Shown one piece after another: positions 43,062 through 52,238 of a DNA stretch of 64,000 nucleotides. The stretch's first letter is position 1, and the number at the start of each line of letters is the position of its first letter. The position numbers and the translations under genes are program-made. Origin of the DNA: Psychroserpens mesophilus. GTDB taxonomy: Bacteria > Bacteroidota > Bacteroidia > Flavobacteriales > Flavobacteriaceae. The stretch covers positions 186,001 to 250,000 of the forward strand of contig NZ_JXJP01000008.1 in the NCBI RefSeq assembly GCF_000826645.1, given 5' to 3'. The notes beneath the pieces were generated by a model. It was not told where the DNA came from, searched no databases, and saw only the letters and a program-made list of their open reading frames with translations.

Positions 43062-44456
43062 CTATTGTCCTCTGTAATATAATATTGTACTTAAAGTTTT
43101 TACCACAACATTTAAATCTAAGAAAATACTTCTATGCTTTATGTAATATAAATCGTATTGTAACTTGGTTAGACTATCATCAACTGAAGAACCATACCTT
43201 GTTTTAACTTGAGCCCAACCTGTAAGTCCTGGTTTAATAATATGTCTGGTTTCGTAAAAGGGAATAATTCTAGACAATTCATTCACGAAAAATGGACGTT
43301 CAGGTCGTGGACCAATGATGCTCATTTCTCCTTTTAAAACATTTATAAATTGTGGAATTTCGTCTAATCGGGAACGTCTTAAAAATTTACCAAAAGTTGT
43401 AATTCTTACATCATTTTTCTGAGCCCATTTAGCACCATCTTTTTCAGCATTTACAATCATACTTCGTAGCTTCATGATTCTAAATATTTTTCCATTTTTT
43501 CCAACACGCTCTTGCATATAAAATAATGGTCCTCTATTAGCTATGAGATTTCCCAGTAAAATCAAGGGAAGTAAAAGAAATCCAATAAGCAAGCCAATAA
43601 CAGAAAACAAGATATCAAATGTTCGGTGAAAAAATAAATATAAGGTATTTTGGTTACTTCTGCTAAATGGAAAATACTTGTAGAAGTCCTTTCCTACAAA
43701 TTGTATAGGAACTCTATAGGTTATTTCTTCATAAACCTGGGTGTATTCCCTAATTGTAAATCCGTGTTCTAATAAATTGATTAAATCATGGTAAATTTCT
43801 GGTGTTATGGTTTCAGAATCGTAGCTGGCTACAAGTATTTCTGAAATCTTATATTTCTGAATAACATCCATAAGTTCATTTGGCTGAAACTCTTTTAAAC
43901 CTTTAAATTTAATAGGATCATCTGTTTCTTTTTCGCAATTGATAAACCCAATGATTTTATAGTTTGGATCAGTTTCGTTCAAAGGTTTGATTATATTCTC
44001 AATATTAGAAATTTCACCAACTAAAAGCACTTTTTTATAAAACCGAGGAGACGAAATTAAAGTCGTATAAGCTAAGCGCCATAAAAACAACATCACTATG
44101 ATAATCAAATAAAAGTAAATAATTTTCAATCTGTTTTCAGGCAAAAAAGGTGTGAAAAATGGTGTTAACAGATAGAATAAGACAGTAGTTGAGGATGTAA
44201 TTACTATATTTCGAAACGTTACATCAAGCTTATTTGATTTTTGTAGGTCATAGATTTCGAAAATGGTTCCGAAAATTGAAATGTAAAGCACAAGAACAAT
44301 GAGTGCTACGGTATTTTCTTTACTTAAAGTTAAATAATCAAAACCTAAAAACAATTCAATAAGGTAAAGTCCGGCAAATATGAATAAAATATCGAAGATC
44401 CTTAAAAGAATCTTACGTTCGGATATTTCAAAATGAATGCCTTTCTTTTTAGTCAT
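43062..44456 (-). CDS. Undecaprenyl-phosphate sugar phosphotransferase (priming glycosyltransferase)
   Basis: The 464-aa protein begins repeat-unit assembly by moving a sugar-1-phosphate onto the lipid carrier. Four or five membrane helices (about 12-140) precede a Rossmann-like CoA-binding region (about 140-250), another helix (about 275-300), and a bacterial sugar transferase domain with MQERVGKNGKIFRIMKLRSM, RSRLDEIPQFINVLKGEMS and IGPRPERP. This is the WcaJ/PglC polyisoprenyl-phosphate hexose-1-P transferase layout. It is the last gene of the glycan cluster in transcription order. Confidence 0.95.
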   Translation of the reverse strand: MTKKKGIHFEISERKILLRIFDILFIFAGLYLIELFLGFDYLTLSKENTVALIVLVLYISIFGTIFEIYDLQKSNKLDVTFRNIVITSSTTVLFYLLTPFFTPFLPENRLKIIYFYLIIIVMLFLWRLAYTTLISSPRFYKKVLLVGEISNIENIIKPLNETDPNYKIIGFINCEKETDDPIKFKGLKEFQPNELMDVIQKYKISEILVASYDSETITPEIYHDLINLLEHGFTIREYTQVYEEITYRVPIQFVGKDFYKYFPFSRSNQNTLYLFFHRTFDILFSVIGLLIGFLLLPLILLGNLIANRGPLFYMQERVGKNGKIFRIMKLRSMIVNAEKDGAKWAQKNDVRITTFGKFLRRSRLDEIPQFINVLKGEMSIIGPRPERPFFVNELSRIIPFYETRHIIKPGLTGWAQVKTRYGSSVDDSLTKLQYDLYYIKHRSIFLDLNVVVKTLSTILYYRGQ

Positions 44457-44484
44457 TTGTTAAATTATTTATAAATATAATAAG

Positions 44485-45519
44485 TTAAGATAGATTTCCA
44501 CCCTTATTAGAGCTTAATGCGTTAGCCCATAGTGATTTTATATCAATCCAATCAAATTTTTCAACTTTTTTTCGAGCATTATCAATTAATTGCGCTCTTT
44601 TTTCAGAATTATTAAATAATGAAATCACAGCTGAACACATACCACTTGCATGATTAGGCTGTACTAACAAACCATCTAATTCATTTTCAATTAAATAAGG
44701 CATACCTCCTACATTTGTAGAAACAACAGGCAAACCCAGAGCCATTGCTTCAATAACACTTAAAGGCATATTGTCCAGGTTTGTTGTATTTATAAAGATA
44801 TTGTAATCCTTTGATAAGCTCACCCATTGTTTCTTTTCTAATTTACCGGTAAATTTTACAGTTAGATGATGTTGATGTGCTAATGCTTTAACTGTATTTA
44901 GAGATCCGTCGGCATCTGGACCAACCATACATAAGCTTGCTTTAGGATATGTATCTTTCAGTTTTTTAAAAAGCAGTATCGCTAATTCAGGATTATAAAT
45001 TTTTGAAAATGAACGCACCCACAGTAATTTTGGCGCATCATAATTTCTGTGTTCAAATGGATAATTTTCAATTTTAATGGTATTGGGAATATGAATGATA
45101 TTCTTAAAACCAGCATTTTCAAATACTTCTTTTAAAAACAATGATGGTGACACATTGCACTTTGAGTTATCAAAAATAAGATGACTCCATTTAGGATGAC
45201 TATTCAATCTTGAAGCTAAATTCCCACCGTGAAGAATTGGAATATAATCTAGATTTAAAAACCGGCACAACTGACTAATTACTAGAGCATAATAAAAATT
45301 TTGAGTACTGTAGGTGTCTATTAAAACTATATCTAAGCGTTTAAACAATCTCAAAGTTGTCCAAACCATATCCAATAGCCGTAATAATTTATTAGACTTC
45401 GAAGATGCATAATGCATTACGTATCCTTCATTCTCGAGCAAAGGCCCTAAAATCTGGATTCCAGATAAATTAGATGTTTTATTGTTTAAGTTGTTTCCTA
45501 TGTATAGGACTTTTTTCAT
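44485..45519 (-). CDS. Glycosyltransferase family 4
   Basis: The 344-aa protein is a GT-B retaining transferase. The C-terminal half has KLLWVRSFSKIYNPELAI (about 152-169), LCMVGPDADG and the nucleotide-sugar site SVIEAMALGLPVVSTNVGGMP (E-x7-E replaced by the IEAMALG form, about 258-278). It overlaps the O-antigen-ligase-like gene by 41 bp. Acceptor and sugar unknown. Confidence 0.85.
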   Translation of the reverse strand: MKKVLYIGNNLNNKTSNLSGIQILGPLLENEGYVMHYASSKSNKLLRLLDMVWTTLRLFKRLDIVLIDTYSTQNFYYALVISQLCRFLNLDYIPILHGGNLASRLNSHPKWSHLIFDNSKCNVSPSLFLKEVFENAGFKNIIHIPNTIKIENYPFEHRNYDAPKLLWVRSFSKIYNPELAILLFKKLKDTYPKASLCMVGPDADGSLNTVKALAHQHHLTVKFTGKLEKKQWVSLSKDYNIFINTTNLDNMPLSVIEAMALGLPVVSTNVGGMPYLIENELDGLLVQPNHASGMCSAVISLFNNSEKRAQLIDNARKKVEKFDWIDIKSLWANALSSNKGGNLS

Positions 45520-46834
45520 TCGTTACATTTAAAAGTGCTAATGCATATATAAAAGCTGGTGCAGCGATTCGCATTGATGAATGATTTATAGTAGCAAACC
45601 AAAAACATAAAAATGCATAGAAATAATAATTCCGTTTATTTTTACTTCTAAAATCAATAGGTTTAAATAACAATATGATAAGCATAACTACTCCAAACAT
45701 ACCATGTTCTGCTAAAGTTCTACTTACTTCACTATGAGATGTCACACCTTGACCATCAGTTTCAATTCGTTGGTCTTTGGCTCGACTTGAACCAATACCT
45801 AAAAATGGATTAGAAATAAACCCAGAAAGCTCATTTTTAAATAGTTCTCCCCTACCTGTAGTGACATCTGTTTTCTCCCTCCCCAAATGGTCTTTATTAG
45901 AATATCTTAAATCGATATAACCATCTGTTTGAGTTGAACTTATAAACCAAGTGAAACCCATACTGAAACAAAAAATCACTGAAAGCATTAATATCTCTGA
46001 CTTCTTCTTTTTAGACACTCTGCCATAGTAAATAATCACAAAAGCAATAATGGCAATAATAGCTGTTACAACTCCTCCTCTACTAAATGTTACTATAGCT
46101 CTATAACCAATAGCACAGAAAATAGCAATATTCAAAATTTTGAGAATTAAAGTAGGTGATTTAGTAAATAATCTAACTGCCATGATAAACATTCCTAATC
46201 CTAAAACTGTAGATACCTGATTTGCTCCCCAGCCTCCAGAAGCATCTCTATTAGATCCTGTTCCGGTTATAACTTCTCGCACACTTGGATTATAAAAAAA
46301 GATGTAGGCAGTATGTGATATTAAAGGTAAGACCATATATACTAACAGCTTATTGAGTTGCTGATAGGTTACTTTTTTATCGTAACAAAACAAAGCTGCA
46401 ATTCCCAAACAAACTGGACCACTGAGTACAAAAGCAATATTAGTTCTGAAATTAGCATCAAAACTCAAAGTCGTAGAAGCCACAAAGATTGATGGAACCA
46501 AAAGCATAATATATAAAAGATATGGATAGGCTTTACCTGACACACCTTTGAATAACATACCCATTAACATGAAAATGATTACTAAATATTTTCCAGCTTC
46601 GTAGGATATTGATCCTCTTGTTAATCTAAGAAACACCTCAGCTCCAACAAAATACGAAGCAGCTTTTAAAACCTCCAGTGTTTTTGTATTCTGTGGCGCA
46701 AGTATAATTCTGGATACAAAAAAGGTTAAAGCTACAGCAAAGTAAACTTTGGCTAAAGCTTCATTATAATAGATAATTATTCCTATAAAAATGTGTAAAG
46801 CAATAGCAGATATGTAGGTAATATTAGTTTTCAC
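45479..46834 (-). CDS. O-antigen ligase/Wzy-like polymerase
   Basis: The 451-aa membrane protein has about 11 hydrophobic segments and a large loop in the C-terminal half (about 300-355) with TTGRGELFKNELSGFISNPF and GIGSSRAKDQR, the Wzy_C/O-antigen ligase motif (G-R-x-x-x-W-like) and a His in TSHSEVSRTLAEHG. It either polymerises repeat units or ligates the glycan. The long overlap with the next gene implies tight coupling. Confidence 0.85.
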   Translation of the reverse strand: MKTNITYISAIALHIFIGIIIYYNEALAKVYFAVALTFFVSRIILAPQNTKTLEVLKAASYFVGAEVFLRLTRGSISYEAGKYLVIIFMLMGMLFKGVSGKAYPYLLYIMLLVPSIFVASTTLSFDANFRTNIAFVLSGPVCLGIAALFCYDKKVTYQQLNKLLVYMVLPLISHTAYIFFYNPSVREVITGTGSNRDASGGWGANQVSTVLGLGMFIMAVRLFTKSPTLILKILNIAIFCAIGYRAIVTFSRGGVVTAIIAIIAFVIIYYGRVSKKKKSEILMLSVIFCFSMGFTWFISSTQTDGYIDLRYSNKDHLGREKTDVTTGRGELFKNELSGFISNPFLGIGSSRAKDQRIETDGQGVTSHSEVSRTLAEHGMFGVVMLIILLFKPIDFRSKNKRNYYFYAFLCFWFATINHSSMRIAAPAFIYALALLNVTNEKSPIHRKQLKQ

Positions 46835-46877
46835 CTATTTGTTTCATAAAATTAATAATCTGTGACAAGATAAAACT

Positions 46878-47681
46878 TTAAGAAAATATTTTCTTGTAAT
46901 TATCTATTGGAAATCGATAGTGATAACTTTTTCCGAACAAAAGTATAATAAAGTGTATAATAAACACTGGTATATAAGGTCTAAAAAAACTTAGATAAGC
47001 ATCATATACCTTGTTGGAATAATTGCAAATCAAAAAAGGAATAATGTTTGGATTAAGATAATTTCTTTGAATATTTTTTTTATTGCAAGTCTGGTTCAAA
47101 TTAAATGACTTAAACTCAACCTGATTTTTGTCTCGGATTAATTGAAAGAGTTCAATCACAGACAATTCAAAGTTGTCATAGTAAAAAAACATGCTACATG
47201 ATACATCTATTAAAATCCATTTTTCCCGTTCCTTTATGTAAACTTCATTGAAAGAATGTCCGCCGTAATCTTTACTAAATGGAGCTCTTGTATTTCCCCA
47301 TTCACGTACTTGAATATCATTAATCACACAAAAATTATTAAAAATCTGAGCTATATCACTGCAAACACCTCCTTTTCCAGAAAGCATAATTCGCAATGCT
47401 TCATCTGATGGCTCACTGAGTCCTGGTCCTCCCTTAATATGATTTTGCAACCAAATACTAAGATGTTTAATTAACTCTAAATCTGTTTCAGGTTTAAAAT
47501 CTTTAAAAATAACATCATTAATTTCATAAAAAAACTTTGGGATATCTCTCTTATCATTGGTCTTATTATAAGTTTGATCTTTAATCTCAGATATGTTCGA
47601 GTTTTTAGATAGTAATTTAAAACGAGCCTTATACAGAAATGGGTGACGCTTAAAATACCAAGATATTTTTTTAAAAATCAT
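46878..47681 (-). CDS. Transglutaminase-like domain protein
   Basis: The 267-aa protein has a papain-like transglutaminase core with the triad Cys107 (SGKGGVCSDIAQ), His142 (YGGHSFNEV) and Asp159 (KWILIDVS). The flanks are not recognised; a hydrophobic C-terminal stretch, IPVFIIHFIILLFG (about 235-250), suggests a membrane anchor. Its role in a glycan cluster is unclear: a peptidase or amide-transfer enzyme that modifies the product or an assembly protein. It starts in a 4-bp ATGA overlap with a small ORF. Confidence 0.85.
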   Translation of the reverse strand: MIFKKISWYFKRHPFLYKARFKLLSKNSNISEIKDQTYNKTNDKRDIPKFFYEINDVIFKDFKPETDLELIKHLSIWLQNHIKGGPGLSEPSDEALRIMLSGKGGVCSDIAQIFNNFCVINDIQVREWGNTRAPFSKDYGGHSFNEVYIKEREKWILIDVSCSMFFYYDNFELSVIELFQLIRDKNQVEFKSFNLNQTCNKKNIQRNYLNPNIIPFLICNYSNKVYDAYLSFFRPYIPVFIIHFIILLFGKSYHYRFPIDNYKKIFS

Positions 47682-47827
47682 TTAATAATTGATTTGATAG
47701 CAACAAGCGATAAATGTAATTTTTTTTTTTTGTAAGACCTAATAAATAATTGGTTTGCAAAACATTCTGAAAAAAAATCAGCAAGCGTTACAAGATTTTT
47801 ATACAATTTAAACATCAAGTATTTCAT
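47678..47827 (-). CDS. Small basic ORF coupled to the transglutaminase-like gene (49 aa)
   Basis: Starting at the ATG at 47825-47827, the frame encodes MKYLMFKLYKNLVTLADFFS and a basic Lys-rich C-terminus. It overlaps the end of the upstream GT gene by 20 bp, and its TGA overlaps the next ATG in an ATGA junction, which favours a real gene. It contains a run of 12 A residues (12 T on the plus strand at 47720-47731) encoding four lysines, a potential slippage site. No family recognised; it could also be a chance frame. Confidence 0.35.
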   Translation of the reverse strand: MKYLMFKLYKNLVTLADFFSECFANQLFIRSYKKKKLHLSLVAIKSIIK

Positions 47828-48947
47828 GTTTAATTCTAGTGTTATAATATGAATAGGTAAACTTAATTCGTTCATTGATTTGTGATGTAACCATCTGAGA
47901 ATACTCAGAATCAGTCAAATTTAAAACGATTTTAATCTTTTTAGCTAAATTCTCAGGAGTTATGGGATATATCAAAAAACCGTTGACTTCATCTTTTATA
48001 TAATGACTTATAGAGGAAATATCTGAAACTATAGGCAAACACCCATAATTCATAGCTTCTGAAACAACTTTTGGAAATCCTTCATTAGCTGAAGGCAGAA
48101 TCATGCAATGTGACACTTGATATATTTTATGTACATCTTGACGCGACAAAAATCCATGAAACCTGAAATTAAGTCCGCAATTGTTTACTTTAAGTTTATA
48201 GTCCGACATTGATTTACCGTCGCCAACAAGATGTATAGTATTTATTTTAGCTTTCTCTGCTTCAGGTAAATCCATAAAAGCATCTATCAATAGACCGACG
48301 CCTTTTTCATCCTCTAAGCGTCCGACAAAACAGAAATCTATAGCACCAGGTTTAAATTGTTTTTGTTGTATAACTTCATGTCCTAGCTCTAATTCTTCTT
48401 GAGTTAAACAAGGGTTTTCAAACGACAAACATTGCTTTGGCTGATCATTCCAAATACCATTTATAGTTACTTTTCGACTTTGATTTTTCAGAATCCAACG
48501 TTGAAAACGATATGCCAATGGTGCCGATTTTTGTTTCCAGTTTCCTGCATATTTAAACCAGCCTTTTTTTCTACTAAACACTACCAAATACGGAATAACA
48601 AAAACACCAATGCCAGTAGGTGCTCTAAATTGAAAGGAATCTGATTTAGAAATTGCCAACCTTATCGTTTTTAAAACGGAAGGTATTTTCCATAATATAG
48701 AGAGCTTATCACTAAATTTTGGTCCACCTAAAGCTGGAATTGCAACAAAAGTAATTTGATCTGAAACATAAGGCAAACTACTTGGAGGCGCACTTTCATC
48801 ATGTAACATCGCTACATGAATGATGTTGTCAAATAGGTCAAGTAACTGATTAATTTCGGTTACAGTAGATCCCAAACCAACGATTGTACCATCAGGAAGT
48901 TTATAATGTTCAGTATGCGATATAATCGTTAGTGTTTGCATTTTCAA
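47808..48947 (-). CDS. Glycosyltransferase family 4
   Basis: The 379-aa GT-B enzyme has an N-terminal acceptor domain and a C-terminal donor domain with FCFVGRLEDEKGVGLLIDAF (about 204-223), LVGDGKSM and PSANEGFPKVVSEAMNYGC (about 298-316). These are GT4 motifs of capsule and LPS transferases. Its start overlaps the upstream GT4 gene by 4 bp (ATGA). Confidence 0.88.
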   Translation of the reverse strand: MKMQTLTIISHTEHYKLPDGTIVGLGSTVTEINQLLDLFDNIIHVAMLHDESAPPSSLPYVSDQITFVAIPALGGPKFSDKLSILWKIPSVLKTIRLAISKSDSFQFRAPTGIGVFVIPYLVVFSRKKGWFKYAGNWKQKSAPLAYRFQRWILKNQSRKVTINGIWNDQPKQCLSFENPCLTQEELELGHEVIQQKQFKPGAIDFCFVGRLEDEKGVGLLIDAFMDLPEAEKAKINTIHLVGDGKSMSDYKLKVNNCGLNFRFHGFLSRQDVHKIYQVSHCMILPSANEGFPKVVSEAMNYGCLPIVSDISSISHYIKDEVNGFLIYPITPENLAKKIKIVLNLTDSEYSQMVTSQINERIKFTYSYYNTRIKHEILDV

Positions 48948-50047
48948 TTTAATAAGGTCGTATATTTAATGATGATATTAGACCAATCATGCTGTTTTGC
49001 CCATTGCATGGCTTCACGTTGATATTTGCTTTTTTCTTTGAGTACCGACTTGATAGCGTGGATAAATTGTTCAGAATCATTTAAGGGTATCAATACACCT
49101 GACACACCATTATTAATTGCATCTTCAATCCCACACCCTTTTGCTCCAATAGCTGGAATACCAAGCGCATTTGCTTCGAGAATAGCAATTCCAAACCCTT
49201 CAACATCGCCAGACTGACTTTCAGAACTCATCATCACAAATATATCAGTTGCCATGAGATGTTGTTTCAGAGCTTCTAATTCTAACTTGCCATGAAAAGT
49301 CACGTGAGCATCAACCTTTAGTTGTTTAGCAACATTTTTAAAGGCTTCAGCTTCTGAAGGAATCCCAATACAATGATAATGAATATCAGGAAACTGCTTA
49401 ATCAATTCAGGTAATTGATGTATCACATTCAATTGTCCTTTTCTTGAACTTACTCTCCCAACAGTTGTGATCACAGGACTTCCTATTAATTCAATTTTGG
49501 GCTGATTATCTTTATGCCATTGAGAAAGATCTATGCCGTTAGGAATAACATCTACCGCAACATTTAAATGTGATATCAAACTTTTGGTATAGTTAGATAC
49601 AGCAACAATTTTATCCATTTTTTTTAAAGAAAAATCAATTGATTTCCGAAGTAAAACAGATTTGAAATTCACTTCTGTACCATGAATTACAGCCAACGTT
49701 TTGATGTTTTGAAACAAACTTAATGCTGCCACATTCCATAGTGAAAACTTACCAGTAGCTATCACATAATCTGTATGCTTTAGACTATTAAACGTCTTCA
49801 TGATTCGCTTGAGGTACATCAAAATACGTAGTTTGTAACGTGTAATTCTGATAATCTCAAAAGGTTGCTTACTGTCAAAATCCTGCTCTTCTGTTCCATT
49901 AATTGAGCGTTGATCGGCAATCACCTTAACGTTATAATCTTGATGCGATAGATGCAAGGCTAAGTTATACGCATGATTTCCTATGCCACCAGGTTGCGGT
50001 GGAAATTCTGAAGAGACAATAACGATATGTTTACGTGATGTACTCAA
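48944..50047 (-). CDS. Glycosyltransferase family 4 (PimB-like)
   Basis: The 367-aa protein opens with SSEFPPQPGGIGNHAYNLA (about 12-30), the N-terminal glycine loop of GT4 enzymes, and has VTTVGRVSSRKGQLNVI and a C-terminal GFGIAILEANALGIPAIGAKGCGI (E-x7-E type, about 283-306). Its start overlaps the GT2 gene by 4 bp. Confidence 0.9.
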   Translation of the reverse strand: MSTSRKHIVIVSSEFPPQPGGIGNHAYNLALHLSHQDYNVKVIADQRSINGTEEQDFDSKQPFEIIRITRYKLRILMYLKRIMKTFNSLKHTDYVIATGKFSLWNVAALSLFQNIKTLAVIHGTEVNFKSVLLRKSIDFSLKKMDKIVAVSNYTKSLISHLNVAVDVIPNGIDLSQWHKDNQPKIELIGSPVITTVGRVSSRKGQLNVIHQLPELIKQFPDIHYHCIGIPSEAEAFKNVAKQLKVDAHVTFHGKLELEALKQHLMATDIFVMMSSESQSGDVEGFGIAILEANALGIPAIGAKGCGIEDAINNGVSGVLIPLNDSEQFIHAIKSVLKEKSKYQREAMQWAKQHDWSNIIIKYTTLLN

Positions 50048-51375
50048 TCTAATACTTCAATTAATGAACCTTGTTTTATTTTTTTTGATGCCAGATGCCA
50101 CGACTTAGAAACTTGATAGATTACCAAAGGAAAAATCAGTATAGTAATGCATGTGCCTAGTAACAAAAGCGGCTTGTTTTTTTTGAATTGATAAGGAAAA
50201 ATAGATAATGGAACCGTTCGTAGCAGTGATAATCTGGATGCTTTTTTACCAAAATAGCGTCTGAAAAAATACAATACACTTGGTATTGGTCGTGGTGCAA
50301 AAAAGTTGGATGGTCTGAATGCATCCCAACTTCCCATTTCTCTTAATCCTCCTGAGCTAGCTTTGATATCAACACAAGATGCTAATGGGTTTGACACACT
50401 TTTAATACCTTCAAGATAAACTCGTAATCCAAACTCGCCATCTCCCATTCTTTGCTTTTCAAACTGTCTATCGAATAAACCTACTTGTTTAAATACATTT
50501 TTGAAAAGCATCGCATTTCCTGTAGCAAACTGTGATGCAATGCTGAAGTACGAACGCTCTACAGGAATCTGCTTTCCTTTTGGATAAAAAACACCAGCTG
50601 AAACCTGAGCATCGAAAAATTCTAAACATTTTAAGTGAGCACTTATCCAGTCTGGATTGATACGTACATCATCTTCTGATAAGGCAATCAACTCTCCTTT
50701 GGCATTTTTAACTGCTGTATTTCTCGCTAGCCATAGAGCTTTTTCCTTTTGGTGAATGATATTAAAATCTAAGTTGTAATCTTTGTAGAAATGTATATCA
50801 AATGCATCAGACTGATCTACAACAATGACTTCAAAATTCTTATAATCCTGTAGCTCTAAATCTTTTAAGATATCTTTTAAATACTCATACCTGTTTAACG
50901 TTGGAATGACAACACTAACTTTAGGTGATTTACCAATCAATGATGATGTATAAGCATTAAAATTGATGTTATAGAAGGCTTTGTTTTCAACTTTAGTTCT
51001 CGATATATTTTTTGTCTTATACCAGCCCTTAACTTCAACAAAAGGATTTTTAAACGAAAGTAAACGAATCATCAAGACATAAAACACCCAGGATTTGTGA
51101 AAATTTTTTCTGATAAAATGATAGTTGTCTTGTACAGATACCGCTTCGAAGTTTTGATAAGTTTTTGCGTTTCCTAAATACCCATTTTGAACTGCTTGCC
51201 ATGACATATCATACTCTTTTGCACGTTTAGATTGATAACGATTATCAACAGCAATTAGACCCAACTCATCATCATTTAGAAATTCAACCCTTGGAAATAC
51301 CGAAGTATTTGCCTTAGTAAACAATTGAAAATAATGTGTTGGTTGTAAATATTTTAGAAACCTAAAAAGCATCAA
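50044..51375 (-). CDS. Glycosyltransferase family 2
   Basis: The 443-aa protein has a GT-A domain in its middle (about 153-350) with SVVIPTLNRYEYLKDIL, FEVIVVDQSD, LARNTAVKNAKGELIALSEDD (the SEDD takes the place of the D-x-D site), and a C-terminal hydrophobic tail (about 405-430) that may tie it to the membrane. An additional unrecognised N-terminal part (about 1-150) is present. It overlaps both neighbours by 4 bp. Confidence 0.88.
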   Translation of the reverse strand: MMLFRFLKYLQPTHYFQLFTKANTSVFPRVEFLNDDELGLIAVDNRYQSKRAKEYDMSWQAVQNGYLGNAKTYQNFEAVSVQDNYHFIRKNFHKSWVFYVLMIRLLSFKNPFVEVKGWYKTKNISRTKVENKAFYNINFNAYTSSLIGKSPKVSVVIPTLNRYEYLKDILKDLELQDYKNFEVIVVDQSDAFDIHFYKDYNLDFNIIHQKEKALWLARNTAVKNAKGELIALSEDDVRINPDWISAHLKCLEFFDAQVSAGVFYPKGKQIPVERSYFSIASQFATGNAMLFKNVFKQVGLFDRQFEKQRMGDGEFGLRVYLEGIKSVSNPLASCVDIKASSGGLREMGSWDAFRPSNFFAPRPIPSVLYFFRRYFGKKASRLSLLRTVPLSIFPYQFKKNKPLLLLGTCITILIFPLVIYQVSKSWHLASKKIKQGSLIEVLD

Positions 51376-52205
51376 ATTGATTTTGGTAATGGCGCATAAA
51401 CAGGTATACCTTTGAGATATTCAGGGTAGTCTTTACCTTTAGGCAATAATAGTAAGTGACATTTTCCTCTATCTTTAATTTCTTCGGCACCAGCCAATGC
51501 TTTACCTGTTGTTGGATACCATGCTTTATAATCCATTTCATCACACCAATCAAGCATTGACTGCGCTGCTGCTTCCATTCCTAAACCTTCTACATTATGC
51601 ATTTCGATAAAGAATGTACATTTAGTTTCATTTGCTAACTTTTTAGCTGCTTGCATCACCAAGGTTTCGGCACCTTCGACATCAATTTTTACTAAATCAG
51701 GTTTTACATTATAGAACGACAGCATGTGGTCTAACGTTATGGTGCTGACTTCCATAAAAGAATTAACAGCTGCTGCACTTTTAGCGTGAGACGCGTGCAT
51801 GCTTCCTGCTGCACCTGCTCCAACAGTGTAAAATTTAACTTTACTATCAAGTTTATCACCTACAAATGCAGAAACGTATTGCGCATTATTACCCAATCCA
51901 TTTTCAATAAGATTATGAGCTGCTTTTTGAAGAGCCTTCGGATTAGGATCTACCAAGATTACTTTTTTAAGAGGATTTTGAATTAGAGCTAGTATTGCTG
52001 AATAACCAGCATTACATCCAACATCATAAATAACCTTATGATTTTTGGTTAAATAAAACCACCAGCAATCATCCTGATCTTCTTTGACTCTTGTTGTATT
52101 TGGTAAGACCTTTAATGGCACACCACATAGAGTTCTGTTTTCGTATGGAGCTTTAGTAGAAGCGACTCCAGATGATAGTTTTTTAAGTATTCCTTTTAAA
52201 TTCAT
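51372..52205 (-). CDS. FkbM family methyltransferase
   Basis: The 277-aa SAM-dependent methyltransferase has the FkbM fold: YDVGCNAGYSAILAL (about 57-71, motif I), ILVDPNPKALQKAAHNLIEN (motif II), and the family's PDLVKIDVEGAETLVMQAA (about 168-186). Such enzymes O-methylate hydroxyl groups on sugars or small molecules. It overlaps the GT2 gene by 4 bp and follows a GT4 gene by 33 bp. Confidence 0.9.
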   Translation of the reverse strand: MNLKGILKKLSSGVASTKAPYENRTLCGVPLKVLPNTTRVKEDQDDCWWFYLTKNHKVIYDVGCNAGYSAILALIQNPLKKVILVDPNPKALQKAAHNLIENGLGNNAQYVSAFVGDKLDSKVKFYTVGAGAAGSMHASHAKSAAAVNSFMEVSTITLDHMLSFYNVKPDLVKIDVEGAETLVMQAAKKLANETKCTFFIEMHNVEGLGMEAAAQSMLDWCDEMDYKAWYPTTGKALAGAEEIKDRGKCHLLLLPKGKDYPEYLKGIPVYAPLPKSI

Positions 52206-52238
52206 TAATAATATTTTAGTGCTGTTTTGTTATCATTG

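Noticed and set aside
43058-43064. Terminator between lnt and the priming transferase gene
   Set aside because: The two convergent genes are separated by 1 bp and I see no hairpin with a T-run at the junction.
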